Shown: in pieces, positions 12,169 through 24,147 of the stretch | Layout: every line of letters begins with the position of its first letter | Numbering within the stretch: the first letter of the stretch is position 1 | Assembly: GCF_000247695.1 (NCBI RefSeq) | Contig: NW_004624801.1 | Coordinates: 310,001 to 374,000, forward strand | Direction: 5' to 3' | DNA length: 64,000 nt | Source: Heterocephalus glaber | Taxonomy: Eukaryota; Chordata; Mammalia; Rodentia; Bathyergidae | Notes under the pieces: model-generated | The model's input: only the letters and a program-made list of their open reading frames with translations | What the model was told of the DNA's origin: nothing | Database searches by the model: none | Program-made: the position numbers and the translations under genes

Positions 12169-13685
12169 GCCATTTTCTTTTTGACTATTTCTTATTAGCA
12201 TAATTTTATTTTTAAGCTCCATTACATGAAATAACACAAATTATAATTTGGATTATGTTGCTACAATTTGTTTCTATCTTTAATTGACACTTAATAATTG
12301 TACCTATTTATGTGACATAGTGTGATATTTTAATACCTTATATGATGCATAATGATAAAATTGATTTTGATACACTTTTGACCTCCAAAGCCCTGGGAAA
12401 ATGAAATCCCCATCTCCAAACTTCTATTTGCTAATAAACAGAGCAGAATTTCATGAGAGGTAGAACTTATAATTAGGACATACATGTCATTGAAGAAAAA
12501 ACTGGGCTAGAAACAAGAGCTCTGGTTAATGTCATTAGCAGTACTCTAAAGGTGGGTTTCTACTCCCAGTTCCACGTCTGGGGCTATGCATTTATTTATA
12601 ACTTATATAACACCCTTTTCATCACATACTGGTTCAAAACTCTGCTGATTCAGGAGAAGAAATTCTAAACTTATATCAGGAAAGAGGTAAGATCCATTCT
12701 CACTGAGACATTGGATGAGGGTCAAAATGCAGGGCTGGGAGGGGGAACAGACCAGAACAGAAAGGGAAGGAAAGCTGGAGGACTTCCCAAGACCTTCCCT
12801 AGGGAAGACAGCAGCTGAGAAGGAAATGTGAGAATGTGATAGAGTTGTTAACAAAGGAGAAACTGTTTGAACCTGGGGAGTTGGTGTGGGGGGTGGGTTG
12901 GAAAAGTAGGTTTGATATCCAGCAGGTTCTGGCTGAGACAGAAGTTTGTCAGTGAACAGAGAGCTTCGAGGGCATCTGCATATTTATGAAAATTCCAGGC
13001 AAGAAGAGGCTCCCGCATAATTCCAATGCAAGAAGTTGTAGAACAGGTTTTGAAAAAAGTAGAAAAATACCCTCACATTTTAGTTTTGACCTCACGCAGT
13101 ATCTCTCTTTTCTCCTCATCAAGGAGAGACAGCCCAGCCCCTGGGCCACCTGATTGCCTCTTCTCTAACTGTCCCTGTTCTCTACACCCCTTCCTTATAC
13201 CCACTTCTTCCACAGAGCTCCACCCAAGTCTGTCTTCAAAAGCAGTGACCTATGTGAAGAATGAGGCCATCTTTTCTATTTTCTGCCCATCAGCTCTCAC
13301 ATTACCACCAAACCTTATCTAATAGTTGCCAAGAAAGTAACTTGAGTACTGATGACTCACGTGTTAACTATCTTAGATTCTTTATGTGCTGAAGATAGTC
13401 CTTGTTAATCTCAAAGGCCATACACATTAATATCACCATAAACAGTTTGGACCATTTTTGTGGGAATCTCAACTTATACAAGGTAGATGATTAACAGTAA
13501 CATATTCATGTTAAGTAAATGCTGGAAACAAGATGCAAATTTATTATCAATGGGACACAAGTTTATACAGTCTAAACAATTGTGTTGTAAACTCAGCATG
13601 CTAATGAAAAGCTGCTTACCTCTGAAGAACTATCTGGAAGAGCAGATTTACCTAGTAAATAGCTAACTTTGGAAAGATGAGGAGG
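12169..13685. other. noncoding stretch, no gene recognised
   Basis: Mixed-composition DNA with short ORFs on both strands (for example 12603-12854 and 13026-13322) that resemble no family I recognise. It lies directly 5' of a long L1. Confidence 0.35.
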
Positions 13686-16408
13686 GAATTTCCGGGAAAA
13701 TGGTGGAGTGGTAGGCAACAACAACTCAGTGTCTCTGAGATTTGGAATCCACACACTGGAAAATAACAACTTGGGGAAGAAAAACAAAGAGGGGAGTAGA
13801 TCCCTAGGAATCAGGAAGGATCTCATAGGAAAATCAAAACCTACAGAGAAATGAAAGAGACAGAACACAAGGGGGAAAAAGGAAGGAACTCGCTGCATCT
13901 TCTCCCCGACTCCTGGCTCCTGGCTTGTGATAAAGGGACACCTAATCTGTAGAGACAAAATGAAAGCAGGGGACTCCAGAGGGCTTCAGGGAGAAACAGA
14001 GCTATGGAACGGAGCAGCAAGTCTGTAGGCTGCAACAGCTGGTGAGTGACTCCAGTCCAAGCACCCTCCTCATCCCCCAGAGAGGGAGTGCTTGGTGGGA
14101 TGCTATTCTTGGAGGGGTTGATTGTTTGAACCTGGGACTCAGAGTAGCTGCGGGACCACTTGAATTCGGGGCTCCCAGTATCTCATTCCCATCGTGACTG
14201 GGTGTGTTATAGCCTTGGGACACAGGCAGGTCAGGTCATGTTGGCAAGAGACCCACTGAGGACTTTAAGCTAAAAGACACAGGAACCGCCCCCACTGCCA
14301 GATTGCTCTAGATTTGAAAGTTGCAGCATTGGCGCCCTCATGCTAATCCTACTGCCTGGTCCTGACCACATCAGGCATGGCTCTGCGGTCTGAGTTCTCA
14401 GCCACAGACATGAGCTGGGGCACATTTTGACTTGGGCACTGCTCCGAGATTGTAGATTCCAGGAGAAAACTGCACATTTGAAATCACAGAGAATTTGTTT
14501 TTGTTTTGTTAGTTTTTGTGACTGTGTGCATAGTTTTAGTTTAGTTTAGTTTTTTTTTTTTTCTTTCTTTTCTTTCCTTTCCTTCTTTCTTCTTCATCAG
14601 TTTACTGGGACATGAAGAATTTTATTTGGCCCTTCTTCCTTGTTTCTTATCTATTTTTCTCGCTTCTTTTTTTTTTCCTGTCTTCATTTTTTTCTTTTCT
14701 CTCTTTAATTTTTTCCCTTATTTTAACTCTCTATATAATGTCTTTCTCCCTCATTCTTTCTTCTTTTATATTCTAATTCTAGTCAGTTTTTTTCCTTACC
14801 TTTACCTAATTCTATAAAGATCCTTCTATTCCTCAATAAGTCCTTTGTATAATTTTTCTTTTCCTTCTCATATGATAGAGTTTAATGTTTCAAAATTTTC
14901 TTCTTGTATTCCCCTGCTTCCAAACCCTATATCTTTAATAGTATAACTATAAAGCTTTGTTAATATTTTGATAGTTAACTCTAAAATTACTAAATTCTTT
15001 TCTACTATTAGTGAAGATACAGCTGTTGAATTTAGTTCGTATTAGCTGTCAGTCAATAGTTGGGTTGTCTTAAGGTTTACACCATAATTGTGGATTTCTT
15101 GTTAGGATTAAGGATGATACATAATCAGTTCTTATTGTATGTTAATAGCTAATTTGTTTTGGACAATACTACTGTAACTGACACATGTGATAATATCGGG
15201 GCCACACAAATGTCACTATTTCTCTGTAAACCAATACTCAGATTACATTTACGACATTGGCAATACTAGCGTAAATTCCTATAAAATTTGGCTGTCGGGG
15301 TAATTAAATTGCATCCTCCTCTCTCTCCCAAATTAACCAAGGTGGTCAGATCTTGGGGCTGTGGGAAAGGGTTATAGTTAGCCACTCCCAAACTAGATCA
15401 CTGAAAAACAACTACGGGTCTCTATACTAGTAACAAAGTCTTTACACTATAAGTATCCACAAACACGAACACAAAACAAAACAATAGAAACATAAAAGTA
15501 CAAGGCAAATAAATTCCTCCCCAAAACTCCCAACACTCCCAAAGCCAATCCAGGGGAGAGCGAGGGTCAGAATAGCATAAGTCTCACACCTGAATTACTC
15601 AGAAGGGTAACAGAGGAGGTTAGAAAACAGATGAAGGAGGCACTCAGTGGGATCAGATAAGATAGTAACTACATAGATAAGGGAAATAATAACCAAAAAG
15701 ATGCACGAGCTTCCAGAAGACACTAATAAAAAGATAGATAAGCTAAACAAAATGACACAAAATATTAACGGCCAATTTATGAAAGAATTGGAGTCAATTG
15801 AAAGGTTTCAGTCAGAAATCAGATTAAAATTATATTGAAAGTATGGACAGCAGAAGAGACCAGTGTAAGGAAAGAATGTCAGAACTATATCTTCATAGAA
15901 GAACCGATGTCTTCAAAGACCAACAACCCAAGACATTTTAAAAACAAGAACACATGAAACATGGATCCAACAGCTGCTAGACAACAGAAAAGACTAATCT
16001 AAGAATAACTGAAGATTCAGAAGTGAACATAAGTGGAATAAAACAAAACCTTTTTGCAGAAATAATCACAGAAAACTTCCGAAATAATGGGAAAGAAATA
16101 AACACATAGATAAGTGAGGTATACAGAACTCCAAATAGCCATAACCAAAAGAGAACTTCTCTACCTCACTTTATACTCAAAGTATCAGAAGTCCATCACA
16201 CGGACAAAATCTTAAAAGCTGTTAGAGAAAGGCCAGTCTCTTTAATGAACATAGATGAGAAAATGTTCAGTAAGATACTGGAAAATAGAATGTAGGAAAT
16301 CATCAAAAAGGTTATACATAAATGATTGAGTAGGATTCATACCAGAGATGCAGGGATGGTTCAACATATGCAAACCAATAAATAAACAGAAGCAAGAACA
16401 ATAATCAT

Positions 16409-16696
16409 ATGATCAACTCAATAGACACAGAAAAGGCGTTTGACAAAACTCAACATCCATTCATAATAAAAACCTTGAAGAAAACAGGTATAGAAGAAGG
16501 CTTTTATCTCAATCTGAGAAAAGCCACCTATGACAAACCAATGTCCAACATCATACTAAATGGAGAAAAGCTAAAAGCTTTCCCTATAAAATCAGAAACA
16601 AAACAAGGATGTCTGGTATCACTACTCGCTTTCAATATACTTCTCGAAACATTAGACAGAGCAGTTACACAGGAGAAAGAATTAAAAGGGATATAG
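16409..16696 (+). pseudogene. L1 ORF2 reverse-transcriptase fragment
   Basis: A 95-codon open remnant of the L1 reverse transcriptase with recognisable [29 protein letters not shown] and [14 protein letters not shown] blocks. The catalytic FADD-like segment is beyond the stop, and the surrounding frame is broken. This is a dead retroelement gene. Confidence 0.85.
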
Positions 16697-17896
16697 ATAG
16701 GAAAGGAAGAATTAAATTATCATTATTTTCAGATGACATGATCTACACAGAAGACCTCCCAAACCCAGCAAAAGATTCCTAGAATTAATAACCAAATTCA
16801 GTAGTGTAGCAGGATACAAAGTCAACAATCAAAAATCAATGATCTTCCTATATACCAATAACAAAGTCATTGAGAGAAAAATTAGGGAAACAAAAGTTAT
16901 CCCCTGTTCCTGGATAGGCAGAATGAATACAGTCAAAATGGCCATACTTCCAAAACTGTTACACAGATTTAACAATACAATCCCAATCAAAATACCAACA
17001 ATATTCTTCATAGAGTGAGAGAAAGCAATCCTAAAATTCATATGGAACTAAGAGAGACCTAGAAGAGCAAAAGCAATTCTGAGCAATAAGGGCCAGGCAG
17101 AAAGAATCAAAATCCCAGGCTTAAAGCTATAACACAAATCTACAGTGATAGAAACAGCACTATATCATCAATAAAAAAGATTGGTGGATCAATGGAATAG
17201 AATAGAGGATACAAAAACAACTCCAGGCACACTCAGCTACCTTATCTTTGACAAAGGATCCAAATAGTTTTGCTGCAGGAAAAACAGCATCTTTAACACA
17301 TGGTGCTGAGAAAACTGGCTATCCACATGCCAAAGATTGAACCTAGACCTGTATGTCTCACATGCACTAAACTAAAGTCAAAACAGATCAATTATCTATA
17401 TATTAAAACAGAAACATTTAATTTGCTAGAAGACAAAATAGGTAAAACTCTTGAGGACACTAGCGTAGGCAAAGCCTTTCTCAAACAGAATCCCAGTAGC
17501 ACAAGAAATAATACCAAGAATCAACACATGGGATCACATCAAATTAAAGTTTCTGTACAGCAAAGGGAACCACCAATAGAGTGAAGAGATAACCTATAGA
17601 ATGGGAAAATTTTTTTGCCAGTTACACCTCAGGTAAAAGACTAATATCTAGAATATATAAAGCCCTCAAAAAAATTAGACTCCTCAAATTTAAAGACCTA
17701 ATCTAGACATAGGCATCTGAAATAAATAGACACTTCTCAGATGAAAAAGTACAAACAGTCAAAAATACATGAAAAAAAATGTTTAACATCACTGGCCATT
17801 GGAGAAATGCAAATTAATACAACAGGGAGATTTCATCTCATTCCAGAAAGAATGGCTATCACCAAGAAATCAATCTATAACAATTGTGGGAAAGGC

Positions 17897-18451
17897 CCCT
17901 TGTTGCTTTTTCTACTTTGTGCACAACATGTTTTTTCTCCTCTGTAATGCCTGTTTGCCATCCCTGCCCTGGAGTCAGCCAATTATGGACTGAAACCTCT
18001 ACAAACTGTGAGCTAAACAACAGAACAGGCCAGAGGTAGGGGCTTCCAGGCCACCATTCCACTGCTCCCAGCCCAGAGGAAGGGGCTTCTGGGCCACCAT
18101 CACCATTCCACTGCTCCCAGCCCAGAGGAGGTGAGCCACACGGGTGCCAACAGCAACCCCCCCACCCCGCCGTCAAAATGAGAAGACATGTAAACAAGTC
18201 TCAAAACCAGGCTTCCAGATAACCTACAGCAACACCAAAGGGAAGTGAGATGGAACACTCTGATACTCAACCACCTGGACTCCCTGAACTGGCAACAAAA
18301 GAGGATCTGGAAAAAATGAAATCAGAAATAATTTCTCCTATAACAGCAGAGATTGTGCCTATAGTGCAAGACGTGACTAATTAATCTAGAGAGGACTGAG
18401 GAACATGATGGAATCCCAACATAGGAAACAAATGGAATCCATAAAACAGAA
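17897..18451 (+). mobile_element. composite retro-insert inside the L1, flanked by a 17-bp duplication
   Basis: ACAATTGTGGGAA(A/G)GGC occurs at 17880-17896 and 18452-18468 with one mismatch, and the L1 resumes after the second copy. The 555-bp insert has an LTR/ORR1-like piece (TGGACTGAAACCTCTACAAA), two tandem units of a C/G-rich repeat ending CCACTGCTCCCAGCCCAGAGG (about 18.02-18.13 kb), and an ORF1-leader-like part (TCAAAATGAGAAGACATG). It ends in an A-rich stretch. I do not recognise it as a named family. Confidence 0.5.
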
Positions 18452-19500
18452 ACAATTGTGGGAAGGGCTGTGGGGAGAAAGGAATACTTTTTCCTTGTTG
18501 GTGAGGCATAAACTGGTTTAACAACTATGCAAATCAGTATTGAGATTCCTTAAAAACAAAAAATAAAATTCCATCTGACCCAGTTATTCTCCTTCTAGGT
18601 ATCTTCCCAAAAGAGTTAAAGACATCACAGCACAGTGATGTATGCATACCCATGTTTATAGCAGCATAATTCAGAATAGCTACATCTTGGTAGCAACCTA
18701 TTTACCCATCAACAGATGAATGGATAAAGAAAATATAATATTTATACACAATGGAGTACTACTCTGCCATAAAGAAGGATAATCTTCAGTTATTCGTAGG
18801 AAAACGGTTGCACCTTGACACTGTAATGTTAAGTGAAATAAAGTAGACTCACAAGCTTAAATATTTTATGGTTTCTCTTACATGAGAAACGCTATACATA
18901 AATACAGTGCAAAATAAAAACCAAAAAATAGTCACAAGAGAGAGAGGAAAAAGTTACTGTAATCCATTAGGGACAGTGTATCTAAAAATGGATCTTGATT
19001 TAATATAATTGTCTTATGTGTTTTATATTTTTTTGGCCTCATAGGCTGGCCATTAATTTAATCTGTATGTATGATAATTAACTTTACAAGGACATACAAA
19101 GTAAATAAGTAAATGATCAAATGCTGGTCCAAAAAAAATTTAAAGGGTGGGTGGATGGAAAGAGGAAAAATAGAATTGAGATGTGTTATGTACATGTAGC
19201 AATCCGGGACAAGGAATATAATCATTATGTACTGCAAACATTTACTAATAAAAATTAAAAATTTTAAAAAATGAGAAAAATGGCAGAGAAAATGCTTAAA
19301 AATGTATAAGACTGACAGAGACAATTTTGTGCATCAAGAAACAGTGACAAGTATGTGGGTTGCTCATTTGTTTTGTTGAATGTTTATGCCAAATTTAAAA
19401 TGTGCTGACTTAGTGGGGTTTTCTTGAACCTGTACAAAGACCTAGAAAGTTGAGGCCTAAAAGCATATTCTACTAGTCAAAGTAGATTAAGAAGCATCTT

Positions 19501-19581
19501 TTTTTTTTGGTACCAGGGATCAAACTCAGGTCCTTCCATTTACGAGGCAGGCGGTGGAACCACTGAGCTAAATCCCGGCCC
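19501..19581 (-). mobile_element. ID-type SINE with target-site duplication
   Basis: A poly-T start, GGTACCAGGGATCAAACTCA and CCACTGAGCTAAATCCCGGC read as an antisense tRNA-like unit. AAGAAGCATCTT (19489-19500) and AAGAACCATCTT (19582-19593) flank it with one mismatch. Confidence 0.85.
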
Positions 19582-19599
19582 AAGAACCATCTTTTTAGG

Positions 19600-21600
19600 T
19601 GGGAGTTTAGTAGAGGAGGGAGGATATAAAAAAGTGCTGATAAGGATTGGATTGGCTGATCCTAGTGACTTTTTCTCTTTCAACTCTACCCAAGGGATGA
19701 AGTAAGTCACGGACAGTGCCTCTTAGGGCTTTTATAAAAGTCTGTATTTTACACAAAACTTGATGACATTCTGGGCACTAGCCTGTGATTAGACCTTGTC
19801 CTTTACTGCAGTCTATAAAAAGAATCCATGCAAAGAATCATAATTTTTCCCCGAATTTTGCCATTAATTACCTAGTAAAATAGACTTTATCTGATTCAGC
19901 ATTTACCTTTGGACTTTGTATTCCACAATTTTGTAATTATGTATGGTCTTTCCATTCTCAATTTAAAAACAGTAGTTTTAAATTCAATAGAAATAATAAC
20001 CACTGACAATTTCTAGAGAGCAACATGCAACCAAGTAAATAGAAAAGTAGGAAGATTGTGAATATTTGTAATGGACTTGATGGATGCAAGATGATTAAGG
20101 CATTAGGACAATTTAAAGGCTGAGTTTTCATCCTAAAAAATACAAATGTGAAATATTGAGTTTATCAGTTGAAAAAATGTTAAAATTGACATTCATAAAT
20201 GCTGTTTTTATCTAGCCATTTTGTCAAAAGGATCACCATAAATTTCTTCACTTATTGTGTAGAGCAAGAAACACGTAAAACAGAATATGATGAGTTTGGT
20301 TATGATCTGACATTTGCTCAAAGACATTTATCTCTAAAAATGCATTATTTACATGGTTGGAGAATCAGAGAATAGATCAATAAATTGTGTGAACCCAGCA
20401 GAGTCTGAATGGTTATTCCTGGATAAACTGAAATGAATTACCATACTAATGGACCACATCAGAAGATGTGGTCAGAAGATGTGAGTTTGAGTAGAATTCT
20501 CATAATTCTTAACTTTTAATCTCTGAAACAGTTACATTGTTCAGCAACAAATTTTCTACAAACTCAACTTTGCTTGCTTGTAACTTGTTTAATTGAAAAT
20601 TCATTCCTTGATTGGCACATTTTAGAAGGTTCTTTAAAAATGCCTTGTTTATAGTAGTTGGTGCCACCACTGGAATTCACAATGTTGCCAACTGAATGCC
20701 ATTTCAAATAAAAACTTTTTTCTTTTGGCAGCAGAAAATATCAGAATCACACAGTGGCTCCTGATTTACGAACTGTATTTTCTAACTCTCAGCCTGACAC
20801 AATATGTGCAGTTCCGTAAAAAGAATTGAGTTGGAAGCATTTAACAAGAAAATTATTCTATCACTAAATCTGTTCTTTCATTAGAAATCATATGGTGCAT
20901 TAATTATAAGTCCCCCTTCTCATGCCTCTGTGATCAGTTAGAAGACAGACTGAGAATCCCATAGCGGTGTTTGCCTTGATTTTTAAAGTGAACTTCCAAT
21001 GACCAATGAATAGAGGGTGTCATGGACAAAATTTGTGAAAATATTTTACATTGCAATTTCCAGTAAGCATTTGGCAGGCCTGGGTCATATCCTGAAACTA
21101 TACAACTGTCTCCCTGAAAACACAGTTGAACTGCTGGTGAAGGAAAGATGTAACTGCTCAGACTAGATCGGGTGGATGGGTGGGTGAAGTAGCCAGCAGG
21201 CAGGCAGGTGGGCAGACAGAAGCCCATGCATGCTGTGCAGGATTTCTGGCTGTGGGCAGAGTCTAGCTTTGTAAATGATATGTTAAACAAAGAGTTTATT
21301 GTAAAGTGGGCCTGATCCCTGGAGATAGACAAAAATGATTCTTTTTCACTGGGACATTTACTCTTTCTGCCGTTTTCCAGCAGGGATTGGTTTCCCCAGT
21401 TGGTTCAAGGGATCTCAAGGACAGGAGCAGTATTCATTCATGCTGCATTTTCTCTGAGGCAAGATCCTCTTGTATAATGTCTCTTCCTTCATTTTCTGTC
21501 TCCCTTCTCGCAAAGGTAGATTATCTAGAACATATATTCTAAAACAGCAAATCATTATAAGGGCTGTTGTTACTTCTCTCTTTTTTTTACAAAAAGTAAG
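19600..21600. other. noncoding stretch, no gene recognised
   Basis: AT-rich unique-looking DNA. A minus-strand open frame of 132 codons (20934-21332) has no recognisable domain, and its coding nature is doubtful. The stretch could include upstream regulatory DNA of KCNJ16. Confidence 0.35.
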
Positions 21601-21613
21601 AAGAGGCAATTTT

Positions 21614-21711
21614 AGGGCTGGGGATTTAGCTCAGTGGTTTTGCCACCTGCCTTGCAAGTGCAAGGTCCTGAGTTCAATCCCTGGTACCAAAGAAAAAGAA
21701 AAGAAAAGAAA
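21614..21711 (+). mobile_element. ID-type SINE with target-site duplication
   Basis: GCTGGGGATTTAGCTCAGTG, then GGTCCTGAGTTCAATCCCTG and an AAAAG-rich tail. AGGCAATTTT is repeated exactly at 21604-21613 and 21712-21721. Confidence 0.9.
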
Positions 21712-22194
21712 AGGCAATTTTGACCTTGAATTTTAATGTGTACTTCTAGACTTAAGCTGGGCAGTGCACTGGTCTGTAACTGGATTCTGAAACTGGTAAA
21801 AACAAACAAACAATATATGTGTGCTATTTTGGTCTTTTAAAGACTGAATTTGGAGGGAGAAAAATCATTTTGCATAGCAGTGACTGTGAACACATCAGAG
21901 AAGCACTGAGTAACTGGAGAAAAGGACCCGATTGTATTGTAGTATGCTTCCTTTAAGAGGGAAACGAGATTAGCAACTTTGGCAAATTTTCGGCTTCTAT
22001 TTAGAAAGAAAGAGAAGAGATGCCAGTGTCCAAAAAAAAAAAGGATGAATGTTATTAGACAAAGGCAGAAGCAACTTTACACCTTACTGAAAGCTTACCT
22101 CGGAGTGGTTTTAACTCCTCTGGGGTTAAGGAACACTTTCTATTTCCAATCACAACTAAGGTAGAGTTAGGGAAAAAGGAGTTTAATCAGAAGT

Positions 22195-22283
22195 AGATGC
22201 CCCTTGCCAGTTTTGTTCTGTCCTGGGAAATACGCAAGGAAGAAAACCTGTGCAGAAGACAGAAGAAGCAACAGGTGCCACAG
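22195..22283 (+). other. KCNJ16: candidate noncoding exon of KCNJ16 (5' boundary uncertain)
   Basis: A near-consensus 5' splice site, CAG|GTAAGG, has its GT at 22284-22285. It lies 519 nt before the acceptor at 22802, so the pair could form a short intron in the 5' UTR. KCNJ16 is known to have upstream noncoding exons. The 5' end given here is arbitrary because no acceptor or transcription start was resolved. This is an inference from the donor motif and the context. Confidence 0.4.
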
Positions 22284-22802
22284 GTAAGGGATTATTTATT
22301 TTAGGAACCACTGTGTAAGTTCCACTATGAACAAAGGTAGAGACTCTTTTTTGCATCCTTTTTAAAGGAAAATCATTTGATGTTGGTAATCTGAAAGCTT
22401 ATAGGGCTGTTAGACAAATACCTGAACTATATTTTGCCTTTGTATACTGTGGGTTACTTTGCTTTCTAAACGCTCTCATAGAAAAAGCATCTATAAAAAT
22501 AAAGCAAATGTTTTCTATGTCCAGTCAAAAAAAATGTAGGGAGACAGCATTTGCGATAATCATAGTTTTTAGTCAAGCCTTGTGCATATCAAAAATGTTA
22601 TTTTCCTTAATTGCATATTTTGTTCCTGTAATGACTGAGTTGAATTCTAAACAAATGAGGAATCAATACTGAATGTCTCTATGGTTCAAATGAAGTCTTC
22701 GCTACTTTACATGGCATAAAACTGCTCTGAATTTAGTAAACTGCTACAAAGATAGAAACTGAAAGCTAACGTGTGTTACATATTCTTTCTTCTAATTTTT
22801 AG

Positions 22803-22896
22803 GTTTTAACTGAAAACTCAAATTAACAAATAATACCACACCTAGCACTATTACTACTACAAAACTCACCTGAATGCCCTAAGAGCATAAGCAAGA
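22803..22896 (+). other. KCNJ16: KCNJ16 5' UTR part of coding exon, with splice acceptor
   Basis: A pyrimidine-rich tract followed by AG (ending at 22802) is a good 3' splice site 94 nt before the KCNJ16 start codon. This agrees with the known structure of the gene, in which the whole CDS sits in one exon preceded by noncoding exons. The leader contains one upstream ATG, a two-codon ORF (ATG CCC TAA) at 22874-22882, ending 14 nt before the main start. The exon boundary is inferred from sequence alone. Confidence 0.7.
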
Positions 22897-24147
22897 ATGA
22901 GCTACTACGGCAGCAGTTATCGGAGTGCGAATGTGGACGCCAAATACCCAGGGTATCCGCCAGAAAACATGATAGGTGAGAAGAGAAGAGCAAGAAGACG
23001 TCTGCTCCACAAAGATGGTAGCTGTAATGTATACTTCAAGCACATTTTTGGAGAATGGGGGAGCTACGTGGTTGACATTTTCACCACTCTTGTGGACACC
23101 AAATGGCGCCATATGTTTGTGATATTTTCTTTATCTTATATTCTCTCCTGGTTGATTTTTGGCTCCATCTTTTGGCTCATAGCCTTTCATCACGGAGACC
23201 TGTTAAATGATCCAGACATCACACCATGTGTGGACAACGTGCATTCTTTCACAGCAGCATTTCTATTCTCCCTTGAGACCCAGACCACCATTGGATATGG
23301 CTACCGTTGTGTCACTGAAGAGTGCTCCATGGCAGTGCTCATGGTGATCCTTCAGTCCATCCTCAGTTGCATCATAAACACCTTCATCATTGGAGCAGCC
23401 TTGGCTAAAATGGCAACTGCACGGAAGAGAGCCCAGACCATTCGTTTTAGCTACTTTGCACTCATAGGCATGAGAGACGGGAAGCTATGTCTCATGTGGC
23501 GCATTGGTGACTTCCGACCAAACCATGTGGTAGAAGGAACAGTTAGAGCTCAGCTTCTTCGCTACACAGAAGACAGCGAAGGGCGAATGACGATGGCATT
23601 TAAAGACCTCAAATTAGTCAATGACCAGATCATTTTGGTGACACCAGTCACTGTCATTCATGAAATTGACTGTGAGAGTCCTCTGTATGCCCTTGACCGA
23701 AAAGCAGTGGCCAAAGATAATTTTGAGATTTTGGTGACATTTATCTATACTGGTGATTCTACTGGGACATCTCACCAGTCTAGAAGTTCTTATGTCCCCC
23801 GGGAGATCCTCTGGGGCCACAGATTTAATGATATCTTGGAAGTAAAGAGAAAGTATTACAAAGTGAACTGCTTACAGTTTGAGGGAAGTGTGGAAGTGTA
23901 TGCCCCCTTTTGCAGTGCCAAACAATTGGACTGGAAAGACCAGCAGCTCCACAATATGGAGAAAGCATCCCCAGTCCGAGGATCCTGCACATCAGACACC
24001 AATGGATCATTTAGTGCAGTTGCCATTGTCAGTAGCTGTGAAAACCCTGAGGAGAATGCCACTTCTGTCACTGATGAGTATAAGGATCCACCTTATCAGA
24101 AAGCTTTCCTGACTTTACGTAGAATTTCTATGGAATCCCAGATGTAA
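22897..24147 (+). CDS. KCNJ16: Kir5.1 inward-rectifier potassium channel subunit
   Basis: The 416-residue protein is full length (human Kir5.1 is about 418). In order it has a cytosolic N terminus, TM1 around residues 72-98, the pore helix and selectivity filter TIGYGYR at 131-137, TM2 around 145-171, then a basic lipid-contact stretch (KMATARKR, 171-178) and the cytoplasmic beta-rich domain starting near GMRDGK. The rectification-controller position in TM2 is Asn161, as expected for Kir5.1. The tail ends RRISMESQM, with a basophilic-kinase-like RRIS at 408-411. By family knowledge, Kir5.1 is largely silent alone and pairs with Kir4.1 or Kir4.2 into pH-sensitive channels of the distal nephron basolateral membrane and of glia and brainstem. 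The start at 22897 has A at -3 and follows a splice acceptor 94 nt upstream. The coding region is intronless and intact. KCNJ2 lies downstream in the same direction. Confidence 0.98.
   Translation: MSYYGSSYRSANVDAKYPGYPPENMIGEKRRARRRLLHKDGSCNVYFKHIFGEWGSYVVDIFTTLVDTKWRHMFVIFSLSYILSWLIFGSIFWLIAFHHGDLLNDPDITPCVDNVHSFTAAFLFSLETQTTIGYGYRCVTEECSMAVLMVILQSILSCIINTFIIGAALAKMATARKRAQTIRFSYFALIGMRDGKLCLMWRIGDFRPNHVVEGTVRAQLLRYTEDSEGRMTMAFKDLKLVNDQIILVTPVTVIHEIDCESPLYALDRKAVAKDNFEILVTFIYTGDSTGTSHQSRSSYVPREILWGHRFNDILEVKRKYYKVNCLQFEGSVEVYAPFCSAKQLDWKDQQLHNMEKASPVRGSCTSDTNGSFSAVAIVSSCENPEENATSVTDEYKDPPYQKAFLTLRRISMESQM

Larger units (their letters stand above)
13690..19265 (+). mobile_element. old, nearly full-length L1 with inactivated ORFs
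   Basis: It starts with an L1 5'-end-like AAAATGGTGGAGTGG and runs through a T-rich 5' UTR (14.5-14.9 kb) and ORF1-like sequence (15.6-16.2 kb). ORF2 reverse-transcriptase sequence follows; the frame 16409-16696 reads [14 protein letters not shown] and [16 protein letters not shown], the latter with an altered RT core. Further ORF2 remnants reach about 17.88 kb. A composite insertion follows, then the L1 3' end (18.45-19.26 kb) with CATAAAGAAGGATAATCTTC and an A-rich tail. Multiple stops and frameshifts make it inactive. The boundaries are approximate. Confidence 0.75.

Noticed and set aside
20934..21332. 132-codon minus-strand frame as a possible gene
   Set aside because: No recognisable domain, no supporting splice or promoter signal, and a length compatible with chance in 64 kb.
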